Shown: in pieces, positions 9,031-18,400 of the stretch
How positions within the stretch are numbered: position 1 is the stretch's first letter
Layout of the letters: each line of letters starts with the position of its first letter
From: Thermovenabulum gondwanense
GTDB lineage: Bacteria > Bacillota > Thermosediminibacteria > Thermosediminibacterales > Thermosediminibacteraceae
DNA: 64,000 nt
Direction: 5' to 3'
NCBI RefSeq assembly: GCF_001601575.1
Contig: NZ_LOHZ01000023.1
Coordinates: forward strand, 62,001-126,000
The notes under the pieces: model-generated
Seen by the model: only the letters and a program-made list of their open reading frames with translations
The model's database searches: none
What the model was told of the DNA's origin: nothing
Position numbers and translations under genes: made by a program

Positions 9031-10009
9031 AATTAGTACCTCCTGCACCGCTATAAAGCCAACACTGTACATAATGATTTTTATTTATTTCTTCTATTGG
9101 CGGAACTTCGATTTTACATTTCTCAACACCATATTCACATCTTGAGTAAAAGCGGCAACCTTTTTCAAAGCTGTCTATAGTGGGTACACTTCCCGGGATA
9201 GTGTATAATTCTTCTTTGTTTGATGATAGTTTTGGAATAGCAGCTATCAATCCGCGAGTATAAGGATGTAAGGGTTTTTCTAAAATATCTGCTAAACTCC
9301 CTCTCTCAACAATTCTACCAGCATACATAACTACCACTTTATCGCATAATTGTGCTACCACCCCAAGATTATGAGTCACAACCATAAGTGAGCCGTCTTT
9401 CTTAAGCCTTTTCATTAAATCTAAAATTTGAGCCTGTATTGTCACGTCCAAAGCAGTTGTAGCTTCATCAGCAATAAGTAACCTTGGGTGGCATATTATA
9501 GCCATAGCGATCATTACTCTTTGTCTCATACCCCCGGAAAATTGATGAGGATATTGTTTTACCCTTATCTCAGGGTTTGGTATACCTACTAACTCTAATT
9601 GTTTTATCACAGCCTTTGCAATTTCTTCTTTTTTAAGATTGGGAAAATGTGTTTTTAAAACTTCACCGATTTGAAAACCGATTGTCAAAACAGGATTAAG
9701 CGCTGTCATAGGTTCTTGAAAAATCATTGAAATTTCTTTTCCTCGGATTTTTTGTATTTCTTCTTTACTTTTTTTAATAAGATCTTCACCTTTAAATAAA
9801 ATTTGCCCCCCTTGAATTACCGCCGAAGGAGGCAAAAGACCCATAATAGAAAGACTCATCATGCTTTTCCCGCATCCTGACTCACCCACTACCCCCACTG
9901 CTTCTCCTTCTTCAACATCAAAATTAATATTATCCAACAAATTATAGACATTACCTTTATAGTTTTTGAAACCTAAACTATAGTTTTTGAATTCCAAAAG
10001 TTTTGCCAA
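9023..10009 (-). CDS. Peptide ABC transporter ATPase, DppD/OppD type
   Basis: First gene of the operon, 328 residues, starting at a TTG codon. AGGAGG lies 11-12 bp upstream, a rather long spacing. Walker A GESGCGKS is at residues 42-49, the signature SGGMRQR, and Walker B LLIADEATTALD. The C-terminal oligo_HPY region has the cysteine pattern CRFYSRCEYGVEKC. It forms the asymmetric ATPase pair with the DppF-like protein. Gene order D-F-B-C, deacylase, binding protein, dipeptidase gives a full uptake-and-hydrolysis operon. Confidence 0.93.
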   Translation of the reverse strand: MAKLLEFKNYSLGFKNYKGNVYNLLDNINFDVEEGEAVGVVGESGCGKSMMSLSIMGLLPPSAVIQGGQILFKGEDLIKKSKEEIQKIRGKEISMIFQEPMTALNPVLTIGFQIGEVLKTHFPNLKKEEIAKAVIKQLELVGIPNPEIRVKQYPHQFSGGMRQRVMIAMAIICHPRLLIADEATTALDVTIQAQILDLMKRLKKDGSLMVVTHNLGVVAQLCDKVVVMYAGRIVERGSLADILEKPLHPYTRGLIAAIPKLSSNKEELYTIPGSVPTIDSFEKGCRFYSRCEYGVEKCKIEVPPIEEINKNHYVQCWLYSGAGGTNYE

Positions 10010-10098
10010 ATTTCTGTATACCTCCTATTATTATGTAAAATATCCCTATTTTTAAATTTATAAATAATTATATCTTAATTTTTTTTGTTATTTTTTAA

Positions 10099-10127
10099 AA
10101 TATACAACTAATATATTAAAATGTCAA
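10099..10127 (-). promoter_or_regulatory. Sigma-A promoter of the peptide-transport operon
   Basis: On the minus strand, TTGACA (10122-10127) is separated by exactly 17 bp from TATATT (10099-10104). A start about 7 bp further on would leave a leader of roughly 80 nt before the dppD-like TTG codon. This is a near-consensus housekeeping promoter and no other good candidate lies between it and the gene. Confidence 0.8.
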
Positions 10128-10263
10128 GATACTGAACTACTAAAGAATTAATGTAATAAAAATCGGCTACCCTTAAATTTATTGAATGATTCATGAGGGT
10201 AACCTATAAAAATAAAATTTATTTTAAAATATACATATTCATGAGGTATGGACCGACAGGGTA
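10128..10263. other. Intergenic A/T-rich stretch with one hairpin
   Basis: No gene is visible here. A 9-bp stem with one mismatch (GGCTACCCT with AGGGTAACC, 10165-10204) is followed on the minus strand by GATTTTTATT. It could be a second terminator behind vapC. Nothing else stands out. Confidence 0.4.
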
Positions 10264-10297
10264 TAAAAAAACTTCGGCTTTTTGCCGAAGTTTTTTT
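10264..10297. terminator. Bidirectional terminator downstream of vapC
   Basis: ACTTCGGC pairs with GCCGAAGT, flanked by seven A on one side and seven T on the other, so it can terminate in both directions. Its stem sequence is shared by the terminator at 10990-11022 on the far side of vapBC. Confidence 0.85.
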
Positions 10298-10324
10298 GAG
10301 GTCAAGTTGCTAATGCTTTTATTT

Positions 10325-10735
10325 TCAATATAGGAAATTTAGTGTTTTTAAGTTACCTTCTATTTCTTTTATCATCTCATAGTGCCTATCCTGATGTACC
10401 AAAACACAATCGTATATTAATGCCCATGAGCTAATTAAAATATCGGTTATGGGTATATTAAGTCCTTTTCGCCGGAGGGTAAAGCTTAAATTGGCAGTTT
10501 TTTCCCATACCTCGGGTTCCCTGTCCAAAACGGTCAGCGAATCAAGTTCTTCTTTAAGTTCGATAAACTGTTTTTTATTCAAAGCTCCGGATAAAATCTC
10601 TACTTTTATTATTGGGACAATGACAATCCTTTCTTCCAACAATGCCCTCTTCATCCACTGCTGTATTTTTACGTCACCGTTTCTTTTTAAGCTTTCTATC
10701 CATATAGAAGTATCAACGAGATATTTATCAGTCAT
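10325..10735 (-). CDS. vapC: VapC-type PIN-domain toxin ribonuclease
   Basis: PIN-domain protein of 136 residues, the normal VapC length. The acidic metal-binding set is visible: D8 in YLVDTSIWIE, the aspartate of IPITDILISS, and HQDRHYE near the C-terminus. VapC toxins cut specific RNAs, often initiator tRNA or rRNA loops. The start overlaps the antitoxin gene by 8 bp, a typical coupled type II arrangement. No target can be inferred. Confidence 0.88.
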   Translation of the reverse strand: MTDKYLVDTSIWIESLKRNGDVKIQQWMKRALLEERIVIVPIIKVEILSGALNKKQFIELKEELDSLTVLDREPEVWEKTANLSFTLRRKGLNIPITDILISSWALIYDCVLVHQDRHYEMIKEIEGNLKTLNFLY

Positions 10736-10931
10736 CTTTGCGCATTTCCTCCAGATCAGATTTGTCTAAAGTAAGTTCTTCATTGCCAATGCGGTTTGCA
10801 AGCCTTTCTAATTTATACCTGCGGACAAAATCCTCAAGAGCTTTATTTACAGCCTCGGTCATCTTGTTGGTCCCCATTAACCTCATAGCTTCTTCCAGAA
10901 GTTTTTTATTGACATATAATGTCGTTTTCAT
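10728..10931 (-). CDS. vapB: VapB-type antitoxin
   Basis: Small 67-residue protein. The N-terminus (MKTTLYVNKKLLEEAMRL) is a ribbon-helix-helix-like DNA-binding segment and the charged C-terminus would wrap the toxin. It precedes the PIN toxin with an 8-bp overlap. The ATG follows GAGGTGATG at good spacing. It is expected to neutralise VapC and to repress its own promoter just upstream. Confidence 0.83.
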   Translation of the reverse strand: MKTTLYVNKKLLEEAMRLMGTNKMTEAVNKALEDFVRRYKLERLANRIGNEELTLDKSDLEEMRKDD

Positions 10932-10946
10932 TTAACATCACCTCTT

Positions 10947-10974
10947 GACATATATTATATCATAAAATGATGTC
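10947..10974 (-). promoter_or_regulatory. vapBC promoter with inverted-repeat operator
   Basis: On the minus strand TGATATAAT (extended -10) lies at 10954-10962, about 25 bp before vapB. It is bracketed by the inverted arms GACAT (10947-10951) and ATGTC (10970-10974), placed where VapB autorepression would be expected. There is no good -35 box. Confidence 0.5.
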
Positions 10975-10989
10975 TATAAAATATTTATG

Positions 10990-11022
10990 AAAAAAACTTC
11001 GGCTTTTGGCCGAAGTTTTTTT
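10990..11022. terminator. Bidirectional terminator after the O-antigen-ligase-like gene
   Basis: The ACTTCGGC/GCCGAAGT stem with a TTTTG loop is flanked by A and T runs. It begins just past the ligase stop at 11026 and also insulates vapBC. Confidence 0.85.
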
Positions 11023-11025
11023 ACG

Positions 11026-13275
11026 CTATTCCCAATCCTTTTTCCCGTCTTCGTCCAGGTCTAAGGAATAATCCTGTACTTTTGAAATATCGTCTATATC
11101 TTTTAATTTTACAACATTTTCTTTTGTCATGTCGTTTAAGAGCTTTTCCGATTTAAAGGTATAAAGGGCGAGCTCTTTTGTAGCGGTAAGTTTTACTACC
11201 GCCGGGTCGTTTTTGGGTGCTATATGGTTTAATTCTTTTATTTTTTCAGGGATTTGAGCACATTTTTCTAAAAGCGTTTTTGCCTTATCTTTATTATCCT
11301 TTATTATATATATTTCCGCTACCTTTTCGTAACCTTCCGAAAGCGTCTGCCACATTTCCGTATTAAAAGGGTTTAATTTTACCGCTTCTTCTAAAGCATT
11401 TATACCCTCATCGAGCTTTCCCCTCTTTAAATAAGCTGCACCGAGCATAAGCTTGTACTTTGCATTAAAAGGTTCTAAAGCTGCGGCCTTTTCTTTTAAT
11501 TCTAAGGATTTTTCCAGCATCGTTTTATTATTTTGATTTTCCCCTATTACCTCGTAAATTTGCGAAAGGTCGGCTATAAAGGATACCGTTAAGGGGTCGT
11601 ATTTTTTTGCCTTCTCAAAGTTTGCCATTGCCTTTGCCCCGTCGCCTTCCTGCAAAGCTTTTACCGCTGCCTGTCCGTAGTTGTAGCCTGCAAAAAGTGT
11701 AAAGGAAATCACAATCAATATTAGGGCTATAAATACAAATACCGGCTTGGGTATAAAAAATGCTTCCTGATTTACCCCTTTCGTTTCTTCTTTAAAAGAA
11801 AGGTTTTTGGCCACTGCTAAAAGCACCCACAGAAGCATTGCTACAGCTCCAAGGGAAAGGTTGAAGTCTACGGAGCTGTGGCCCAAGAGGGCTACTGCCC
11901 CTGTAAAAGAGGACCATAAATAGGATTTTTCTTGCAGTGAGAGGGAGTCGCTTCTTAAAACCTTTATCGTCTTAACAGCAATTGAAATAAACATCGCTGC
12001 AAAGGATAAAAGCCCGATAATTCCGGTTTCAACGGTGAGCTGCAGGGGGAAGCTGTGAACCTCCGTTGTGAAATACCTGTAAGACTGGAAGGCAAAGTAA
12101 GCGGATTTCCAGCCGCCGCCGCCATATCCGAGTATTGGCCTTTGTTTTATCATCTTTATTGCATCGCGGTAATACGATAATCTCTGCTGAACACTTAATT
12201 GATTCGGATCTATCTGTTTTATCCTTTCTTTAACCACATCGGGAAGTATTTCCCCGCCGGTGAAATATACGGAAAGCCTGAATAAAACTAAAATAATCAC
12301 GGCAAAGGCCACCGCTTTTTTGAAATCTATATAAAGTCCCTTTTTTTCGATTAAGAAATATATAATATACGATAGCACCAAAGATGCTATTAGCCCGGTA
12401 AAGTACCACAGCCAAATTTGAGTGCCCTTACCCGAAGAGATGGCATTTCCAAGGCCTATGGAGGCTATCAATGATGAAATAAAGGATTCAGCGAAAAATA
12501 AAATTCCCTTTGATTTGTTTTCCTTAGAAAGCCCCAGGAGGAATACAAGGTAAAATACCGGGAACAAAAGCCACGCCGCACGGGAAAGGGTAAAAATAAA
12601 GGTGATAAGGTATGTATAGTTTAATGCCGAAAGCGCCATGTTTTCCGTTAAACTTTTTGTAGCTGATTTTACGCCGAGCCCGATTAAAAAGGCTGCGGTC
12701 AGGTATGCCGCTAAGGTATTTGGGTACTGAAGGCTTGAGTTTATCCTCCCACCCACAAAAGCGCCATTATAGTTTATGGTGCCAGCAGCAGCGCCGAGGC
12801 CTATTATTGATACCCCTAAGGCTGAAATTAAAACAGTCCAGAGTAATCCCTTCACTTCTTTTTCGGATTTTAAAAGGTCTACCGTCAAAGCATAGGCAAA
12901 AAAGTAATTTAGATACCGCAAAAATTCTCCTACGGCAAAGCGCAGGTTAACGGAGACGAACATAGATAAAAGGTAGGAAAAAACCACAGCCAGTGCCGCA
13001 TAATCGGAAATCCCTTTAAAAAGCCCGCTTTTTCTGTAATTAAGCCCTCCCGATATTGCCCAGAGTAGAACAAGGATTCCCGTGAAAATATGGGTGGGCA
13101 AAAATTCCTTGTCGAAAAACATGCCCCTAAAGTAGGGAGGGTAAAATACGAGGATTAAAAGTCCAAAATATAAAATTTTTTTGAAGGAAAAGATTGAATC
13201 ATAATTTTTCTTTTGGTTAGTATTTTTATTTTTCTTTTCGCTTTTTTTATCATTTTTCTTATCCGGCTTTTGCAA
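11026..13275 (-). CDS. O-antigen ligase-like polytopic protein with C-terminal TPR repeats
   Basis: Membrane protein of 749 residues that begins at TTG behind GGGGG. Residues 1-25 are lysine-rich and cytoplasmic, followed by about a dozen membrane helices up to about residue 540. The Wzy_C/WaaL-like segment is visible around residues 390-430 (RPILGYGGGGW, TEVHSFPLQLTVETG). Residues 545-690 are tetratricopeptide repeats (GAAYLKRGKLDEGINALEEA). Such proteins ligate or polymerise glycans, or glycosylate surface proteins in Gram-positives. There are no neighbouring glycan genes, so the substrate is unknown. It ends with an acidic, Dockerin-like tail (DLDEDGKKDWE). Confidence 0.8.
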   Translation of the reverse strand: MQKPDKKNDKKSEKKNKNTNQKKNYDSIFSFKKILYFGLLILVFYPPYFRGMFFDKEFLPTHIFTGILVLLWAISGGLNYRKSGLFKGISDYAALAVVFSYLLSMFVSVNLRFAVGEFLRYLNYFFAYALTVDLLKSEKEVKGLLWTVLISALGVSIIGLGAAAGTINYNGAFVGGRINSSLQYPNTLAAYLTAAFLIGLGVKSATKSLTENMALSALNYTYLITFIFTLSRAAWLLFPVFYLVFLLGLSKENKSKGILFFAESFISSLIASIGLGNAISSGKGTQIWLWYFTGLIASLVLSYIIYFLIEKKGLYIDFKKAVAFAVIILVLFRLSVYFTGGEILPDVVKERIKQIDPNQLSVQQRLSYYRDAIKMIKQRPILGYGGGGWKSAYFAFQSYRYFTTEVHSFPLQLTVETGIIGLLSFAAMFISIAVKTIKVLRSDSLSLQEKSYLWSSFTGAVALLGHSSVDFNLSLGAVAMLLWVLLAVAKNLSFKEETKGVNQEAFFIPKPVFVFIALILIVISFTLFAGYNYGQAAVKALQEGDGAKAMANFEKAKKYDPLTVSFIADLSQIYEVIGENQNNKTMLEKSLELKEKAAALEPFNAKYKLMLGAAYLKRGKLDEGINALEEAVKLNPFNTEMWQTLSEGYEKVAEIYIIKDNKDKAKTLLEKCAQIPEKIKELNHIAPKNDPAVVKLTATKELALYTFKSEKLLNDMTKENVVKLKDIDDISKVQDYSLDLDEDGKKDWE

Positions 13276-13350
13276 GATAACTACCCCCGTTTTATAAAAT
13301 ACACCAAGATTAATTTTAGCAGGAAAATTTTTATTTTGAAATTCCCTTTT

Positions 13351-13773
13351 TTAGTTTTCTTTATCCATTTCTTCAATTATTATCTGGGCAAATCTTTCAA
13401 AATCCTCCAAATTATTTTGTATAATATCATAAACCTTTTTTATATCTATATCCCAGTAAATATGTACAAGCCTGTTCCTGAATTTAGCCATCTGCTGCAA
13501 ATTTTCCGAAAAATCATGGGGCAAAATCTTTTCTTCTTCGAGGACTCTAAATATATCGGCATAGTCTTTAGGATTCCTGTAGCCCCTGCTGGCAATAATA
13601 TGATTACCAATATTCTGCACGGTTTCAATTGCTACCTGTAAAAGCCTTTCAGCTGCTGCCCTTATAATCGAATTTTCTTCAAATTCATCAAAAGGAGTAT
13701 TTTTTAAGCTGTTTAATTCTTTCAAATACTTTTTTAATAAAGATAGCTGCCTGTAGATTTTTTCTTTATTCAA
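13351..13773 (-). CDS. hepT: HepT-like HEPN ribonuclease toxin
   Basis: Alpha-helical DUF86/HEPN protein of 140 residues. The catalytic Rx4HxY motif is present as R99, H104 and Y106 (RNRLVHIY). In studied MntA-HepT pairs the HepT RNase is silenced when MntA adds AMP groups to the motif tyrosine. The gene overlaps mntA by 4 bp. It is the last gene of the transcript that begins with jetA, so it may guard or supplement the Wadjet system, which is inference. Confidence 0.87.
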   Translation of the reverse strand: MNKEKIYRQLSLLKKYLKELNSLKNTPFDEFEENSIIRAAAERLLQVAIETVQNIGNHIIASRGYRNPKDYADIFRVLEEEKILPHDFSENLQQMAKFRNRLVHIYWDIDIKKVYDIIQNNLEDFERFAQIIIEEMDKEN

Positions 13774-14228
13774 GCTAAAAACCTCCCTTCTTTTATACTT
13801 TTTTTGAGATAATAATTGTACTCGTCATATATGTGCTTTACATCAAAATACTCCTCAAAAGCCCTTACTTGAAAATCGCACCTTGCTTCTTTATCCTTTT
13901 CGTAAATTAATTTATTTGATGAAATTACTTCGTATTTCAGATACGGAGGACAATTGTTGAGTATGACAAGGTCGAATTCATCCGTTTCAAGGGCATCGGA
14001 AATATCTCCTATAAGTTTGAGTTCCATATCGAAAATTTCTTTATCCGTTGCTTTTGTTTTTAAAAGCACTGCAATGTCAATGTCGCTTAAATCCGTGGTT
14101 TTACCTGTAGCATAGGAACCGTAAATATAAGCTGCTATTATTTCCGGATAGTTTTTGAAAACTTCGGGAAGCTTCTCCAAAGCTCTATTTAATATATCCT
14201 CTGGCAACTTTTTACCGTATTTAATCAT
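13770..14228 (-). CDS. mntA: MntA-like minimal nucleotidyltransferase antitoxin
   Basis: Nucleotidyltransferase of 152 residues. The pol-beta motif GSYATG (37-42) and SDID (48-51), plus a third acidic residue in EFDLVIL, are all present, so it appears active. It belongs to the MNT/HEPN antitoxin family that AMPylates its HepT partner. The ATG follows AAGGAGG at 7 bp. It begins 12 bp after the JetD stop, consistent with one operon with Wadjet. Confidence 0.87.
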   Translation of the reverse strand: MIKYGKKLPEDILNRALEKLPEVFKNYPEIIAAYIYGSYATGKTTDLSDIDIAVLLKTKATDKEIFDMELKLIGDISDALETDEFDLVILNNCPPYLKYEVISSNKLIYEKDKEARCDFQVRAFEEYFDVKHIYDEYNYYLKKSIKEGRFLA

Positions 14229-14240
14229 TTATGTTCCTCC

Positions 14241-15464
14241 TTACGAAATCACGGCCTCCTGTTCGAGCCTTACGCCGAGTTTCAGCATCTCTTTTATTAC
14301 ATCATGGAATTCTTTAAAATCCTGTTTTTCCAATAAGCTCCTCAATTTTTCTTCATAAACCTTTTCCAAAGGTTCTCCTAAGTCTTTATACTTTATCAGG
14401 GTTTCTCTATCCATATATAAGGGAATTAAATCCGGTATTATTTCCTTTAATTTTAAAAAGATTTTAAACCCGCCGAGGTCTATGTCTCCCCAGTGGAATA
14501 TTTTTACGGGTTTATTTTTTTCTTTAATAAACTCGTAAAGCTTTTCTAAAAAAAGCCTTTTTGATGGGCTGTAAAAACCTCCAAGGTAGAGGATGAAATC
14601 TTCTTTTAAATCCGCATCTTTTATAAGGTAATAAAAATTTGCCTTGTTTTCGACGGTAATTATTTTTTCGCAGGATAAATCGATTATTTGAAGTTCCTTG
14701 ATAGACAGGCTGTTTAAGGATGCGCCGAAGGGAAAAAGGGAAAAATCCAAAATATTACCCTTTAAGCTTACCTTCAACGAGCCGTAAAATAATATTTCTT
14801 CTATGGTCTTTACTATGCCTATTTTTTCAAAGGCTTCTTTTTCTTCCACATCCTCCTTTAAAAAAAACTCTTTTAATACGGCAAATACCTTTGCCCTCAC
14901 TTTCTCAAATTCCTTGCTCCCTTTTAAATATCTTTTGCTGAAAACCCTCTCTAATAGCTCTTCATCCTCTTTTTCGTCTATGCCCTTTAATGCTTTTAAG
15001 GTGAGTTCAAACAGGTCTTCTTCCTTTGGAAGGTATGCGGGGTAGTTTTTAGCCTTAATATTTTCCAATTCATAATCTATGAAATCCGAAAGCCAAATTC
15101 CTCTTACATCTTTTTTTAAATTCAAAAGCTTTTCCGTCATCCTGTTTAAAATGGACTCTTTCGGCTCCCTTTTTGCAATTTCATAGGCTTTTTCTAAGTT
15201 TTGCGTATTTAAAAACACTTTTTCCACTATATTCCCTTCTTCGAATTTTGCCCATTTGATTTCAATGACTCCTTCACCTTCTAATTCCTTTAATGCATAA
15301 TGTATATTCTCCTTTGCTTCCACATTTTCCAGGTCGTAATGGGGAAATTCTTTCTTTGTAAAGTCTATCTTTATCCTTCTTTCTACTTTAGATTCGCCGG
15401 AAAATATTTTGCTTTTTTCGTATTTTTCAAGGAGTTTGTTTAACAGGGCTTTTTTATAATCCAA
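14241..15464 (-). CDS. jetD: Wadjet JetD-like nuclease with Toprim domain
   Basis: Protein of 407 residues starting at a TTG inside the last codons of jetC (11-bp overlap). The N-terminal half is helical (winged-helix/arm region). The C-terminal half carries a Toprim-type site: the glutamate in ITVENKANF near residue 275 and GDIDLGG near residue 330. In Wadjet systems JetD is the nuclease that cuts circular plasmid DNA after the SMC-like motor has extruded it. The key acidic residues look intact. Type II-like assignment rests on the company of JetA and JetB, below. Confidence 0.85.
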   Translation of the reverse strand: MDYKKALLNKLLEKYEKSKIFSGESKVERRIKIDFTKKEFPHYDLENVEAKENIHYALKELEGEGVIEIKWAKFEEGNIVEKVFLNTQNLEKAYEIAKREPKESILNRMTEKLLNLKKDVRGIWLSDFIDYELENIKAKNYPAYLPKEEDLFELTLKALKGIDEKEDEELLERVFSKRYLKGSKEFEKVRAKVFAVLKEFFLKEDVEEKEAFEKIGIVKTIEEILFYGSLKVSLKGNILDFSLFPFGASLNSLSIKELQIIDLSCEKIITVENKANFYYLIKDADLKEDFILYLGGFYSPSKRLFLEKLYEFIKEKNKPVKIFHWGDIDLGGFKIFLKLKEIIPDLIPLYMDRETLIKYKDLGEPLEKVYEEKLRSLLEKQDFKEFHDVIKEMLKLGVRLEQEAVIS

Positions 15465-18400
15465 TGCTTACATCACCCTCCTCCAGCACCTCCCTGGGGT
15501 CGAAGGCGCGAACGATGGTCCTGTTTTTGCTCCTTATCACGCAAAGGTTCCTGTCCACCAAGGTGGCTATGTCCTGGATTTTCTCAGTAGGTGCGGATAT
15601 AATCGCCTGAAAACCCATGTTTCTCAGTAGTTTTATGCTTTCCTGCACCCTCTGGTGGTCCATTTTGCTGAAGGCTTCATCGAAGATTATGAGCCTCAAG
15701 GTATTGTTTTCCCTGTACATATTCCCCATCCTGTATATCCTGCCGAAGGATGCAAGGATGGAGATGTAAAAGGGGGTCTGGGTCTCGCCTCCTGATTTTT
15801 TAAGCAGGGTCCTGGAAAGCCTCGATTCCCTACCCTGTTCATCGGTGACTACGAGGTCAAAGTTTAGATACGTCCTGTAGTCGGTGAATTTTTGAATGTT
15901 ATCCTCAAGCCTTGCCCTCTCGTCGACGGAAAGGTTTTGTTCACCCACGTAGACTATCTGGTTGAAAAGCTCTTCTAAAGCGTCCCGGTGTTTGTTTTGA
16001 AATTCTATGGAAAATATGGTGTATCCCTCAAGCAGCATCCCGTCCATTATCATCTCGTAAAATTTTCTGTAAGCGGGATTGGGCTTTACCTCGAATTTGT
16101 ATCTATCCTTTCCGAAGGAAAACTGCTTTAAGGCGGTATTTAGTTCCTCTATCTGAGCGTAAACGGTATCGATGTTTTGCTTTAGCTTACTGATAAAGTC
16201 GTCCTGAAACTGCATCCTCGCCTTTTCCTTAGCATCCTTTATTTTTTCCTCGTATAAAGGAAGTTCGGTATTCAAAAGCCTTTCCAGTTCCTTTTTGTAT
16301 TCGCCGTTATCGGGGGACGATATATCGTAGGGCATTTTGTACTCCCTGTTGTAGTCCGACCTTTTGTTTATTAGCTTGCTCCACTTTATTTCCTTCTGGC
16401 TCCTCGTCCTTGCCACCTGGCTTAAAAAGGCGCTTATAATGTTTTCGGGAAGTTTTCGGTTTTCAAGCTCCCTTAAAAATCTTGGCTCACCCGTTTCCTT
16501 TACAAATTCGTGTTCAAAGGAAAGTTCTATCTCCTTTTGTTTTTCATTAAGCTCTTTTTCAACTTCCTTTAACCTGTAGTTATCCACCTGAATTTCGGAA
16601 TTTATTTTGTTTATTTCGCCGGTAATTTTTTCCCTTTCCCTTTTTATATTTTCCATTTCACTTTCCGTTTTTTGTATTTTTTCATCTATTTCTAAAATTT
16701 TTGAAAGGTCAAGGCTTGAAAGCTCCCTTCTTACCCTTTCCAGAGCCTCTTTTAAGGAAATATAATCTTGCTTTTCCTTCTTTGCGCTTTTTGCATTCTC
16801 TATAAAAATCTCCGTTACGGGCTCTATATTTTTTATTTTGCTTAAGGTATCGTATTTTTCCTTTATCTTATTCAAAAGCCCTTCCTTTTCATCTTTTTCG
16901 GCCAATTTTACCTCTAATAGTTTTTCTAAGGACTTTTTACCTATATAGGGGGTCCTGTACCTTTCGGGACTGAGCTGCCTTGCAACGTAATTTTGATACA
17001 GCATGCAATCGGGAGTAATGGCAGTAGCGTAATTCCTTAATTCTTCTACCCTTTCGCATTTTACTACCCTGCCCAGGATGTAGTCCACAAAAAGGCGGGC
17101 GTATCTATTCTCGGTCACTACTTCAAAGGCAAGGCTATTTTTTTCTACCTTGATGCTTTGCCTTTCCAGTTTCCCCGTATCCACAAGCCCTATGTCGTAA
17201 AAACCTTTTTTAAACTTTTGTTCATCGTAAATTTTTAGGGCATCGACAAAATACCTCGGCTCCGTAATAAGGTAAAACTTCTGGGTGTGAAGGTATGCCT
17301 CAACGGCATTATGCCATTTTTTATCCTTTACCTCTATAAGGTCTGCCAGTATTTCAACCTTGACATCCCTTCTATATTTATTTTTTAAAGCCGTCTCTAT
17401 TTCGCTTTTTAGTTCTAAAAGCTTTTTGTCATAGGGCTTTATTCCCTTTTTAAGGTTTTCAATTTCACTTCTCAGTTCTAAAAGAAGGGCTTCCAGAGCA
17501 GATTTTTCCTGTTCTAAAGAAAAGTATAGTTTTTCAATCTTATTTTTAAATTCAAAAGTGAGCTCTTTTAAAAGGGACAAATCTTCTTCCTTTATACTTT
17601 CTACATTTTCAAAGGAAAGGGCTTTTAGTCCCTGTATACCTTTTTTTATATTTAAGGCTAAATTTTCACCAAACTCTTCTTCTGCAAAGGTAGAGAAATC
17701 TTCAACGGTCTTTTCCCAATTTTTTAAAAGCCTTGAAAGGAATTCCAAAAAGCTTGATATGCTTGCCTTTTTGCCTTTGATATTTTCTAATAAGCTTTTT
17801 TCTTCCCTTTCAAGCATTTCCTTTTTCTGGTAGGCCTGTAAGCTGTATTTTTCCTTTATAAGTGCTTCCCTCTGTCCTTCGAGGGCTTTTAACTTTTCCT
17901 CAAGGGAAAGCCTATGCTGTTCTTTTTCTTTTATTGTATTCTCTTTTTCACTTATCGCCTTTTGTAAATCCTGTATTTCGTTCTTCTTCTTTTCCACTTC
18001 AGCTCTTTTTATGAGGTATTCCTGCTCTTTTAACCTTTTTTCTTCGTTTAAAAAGCTTTCAAAAAGCTCTTCTATTTCCTTTAATGTTTGAACCCTTTTT
18101 TTAACCTGCTCGGCCTGGTACTCCAGCTCTTTATAATACCTCAGGTTTTCCTGCATACTGGAAATATCTATCTTATTTTGCACATCGCAGACGTACTCGC
18201 TTATGAAATTTTCTATATCGATAATAGGAGAAAAGGGGACGGATTTTCTAAAAACCCTGTAAAATTTTTCGTTCAAACTCCCCATTTTTGTTATAAAGTG
18301 AATCTGGTACTCCCGATTGGAATCGAAGATTTTATACCTTTCTTTGTATTTAGAGTTAAAGTATGTCCTTAAATTCCTTATATTTAAAGGAAAGCCTCCC

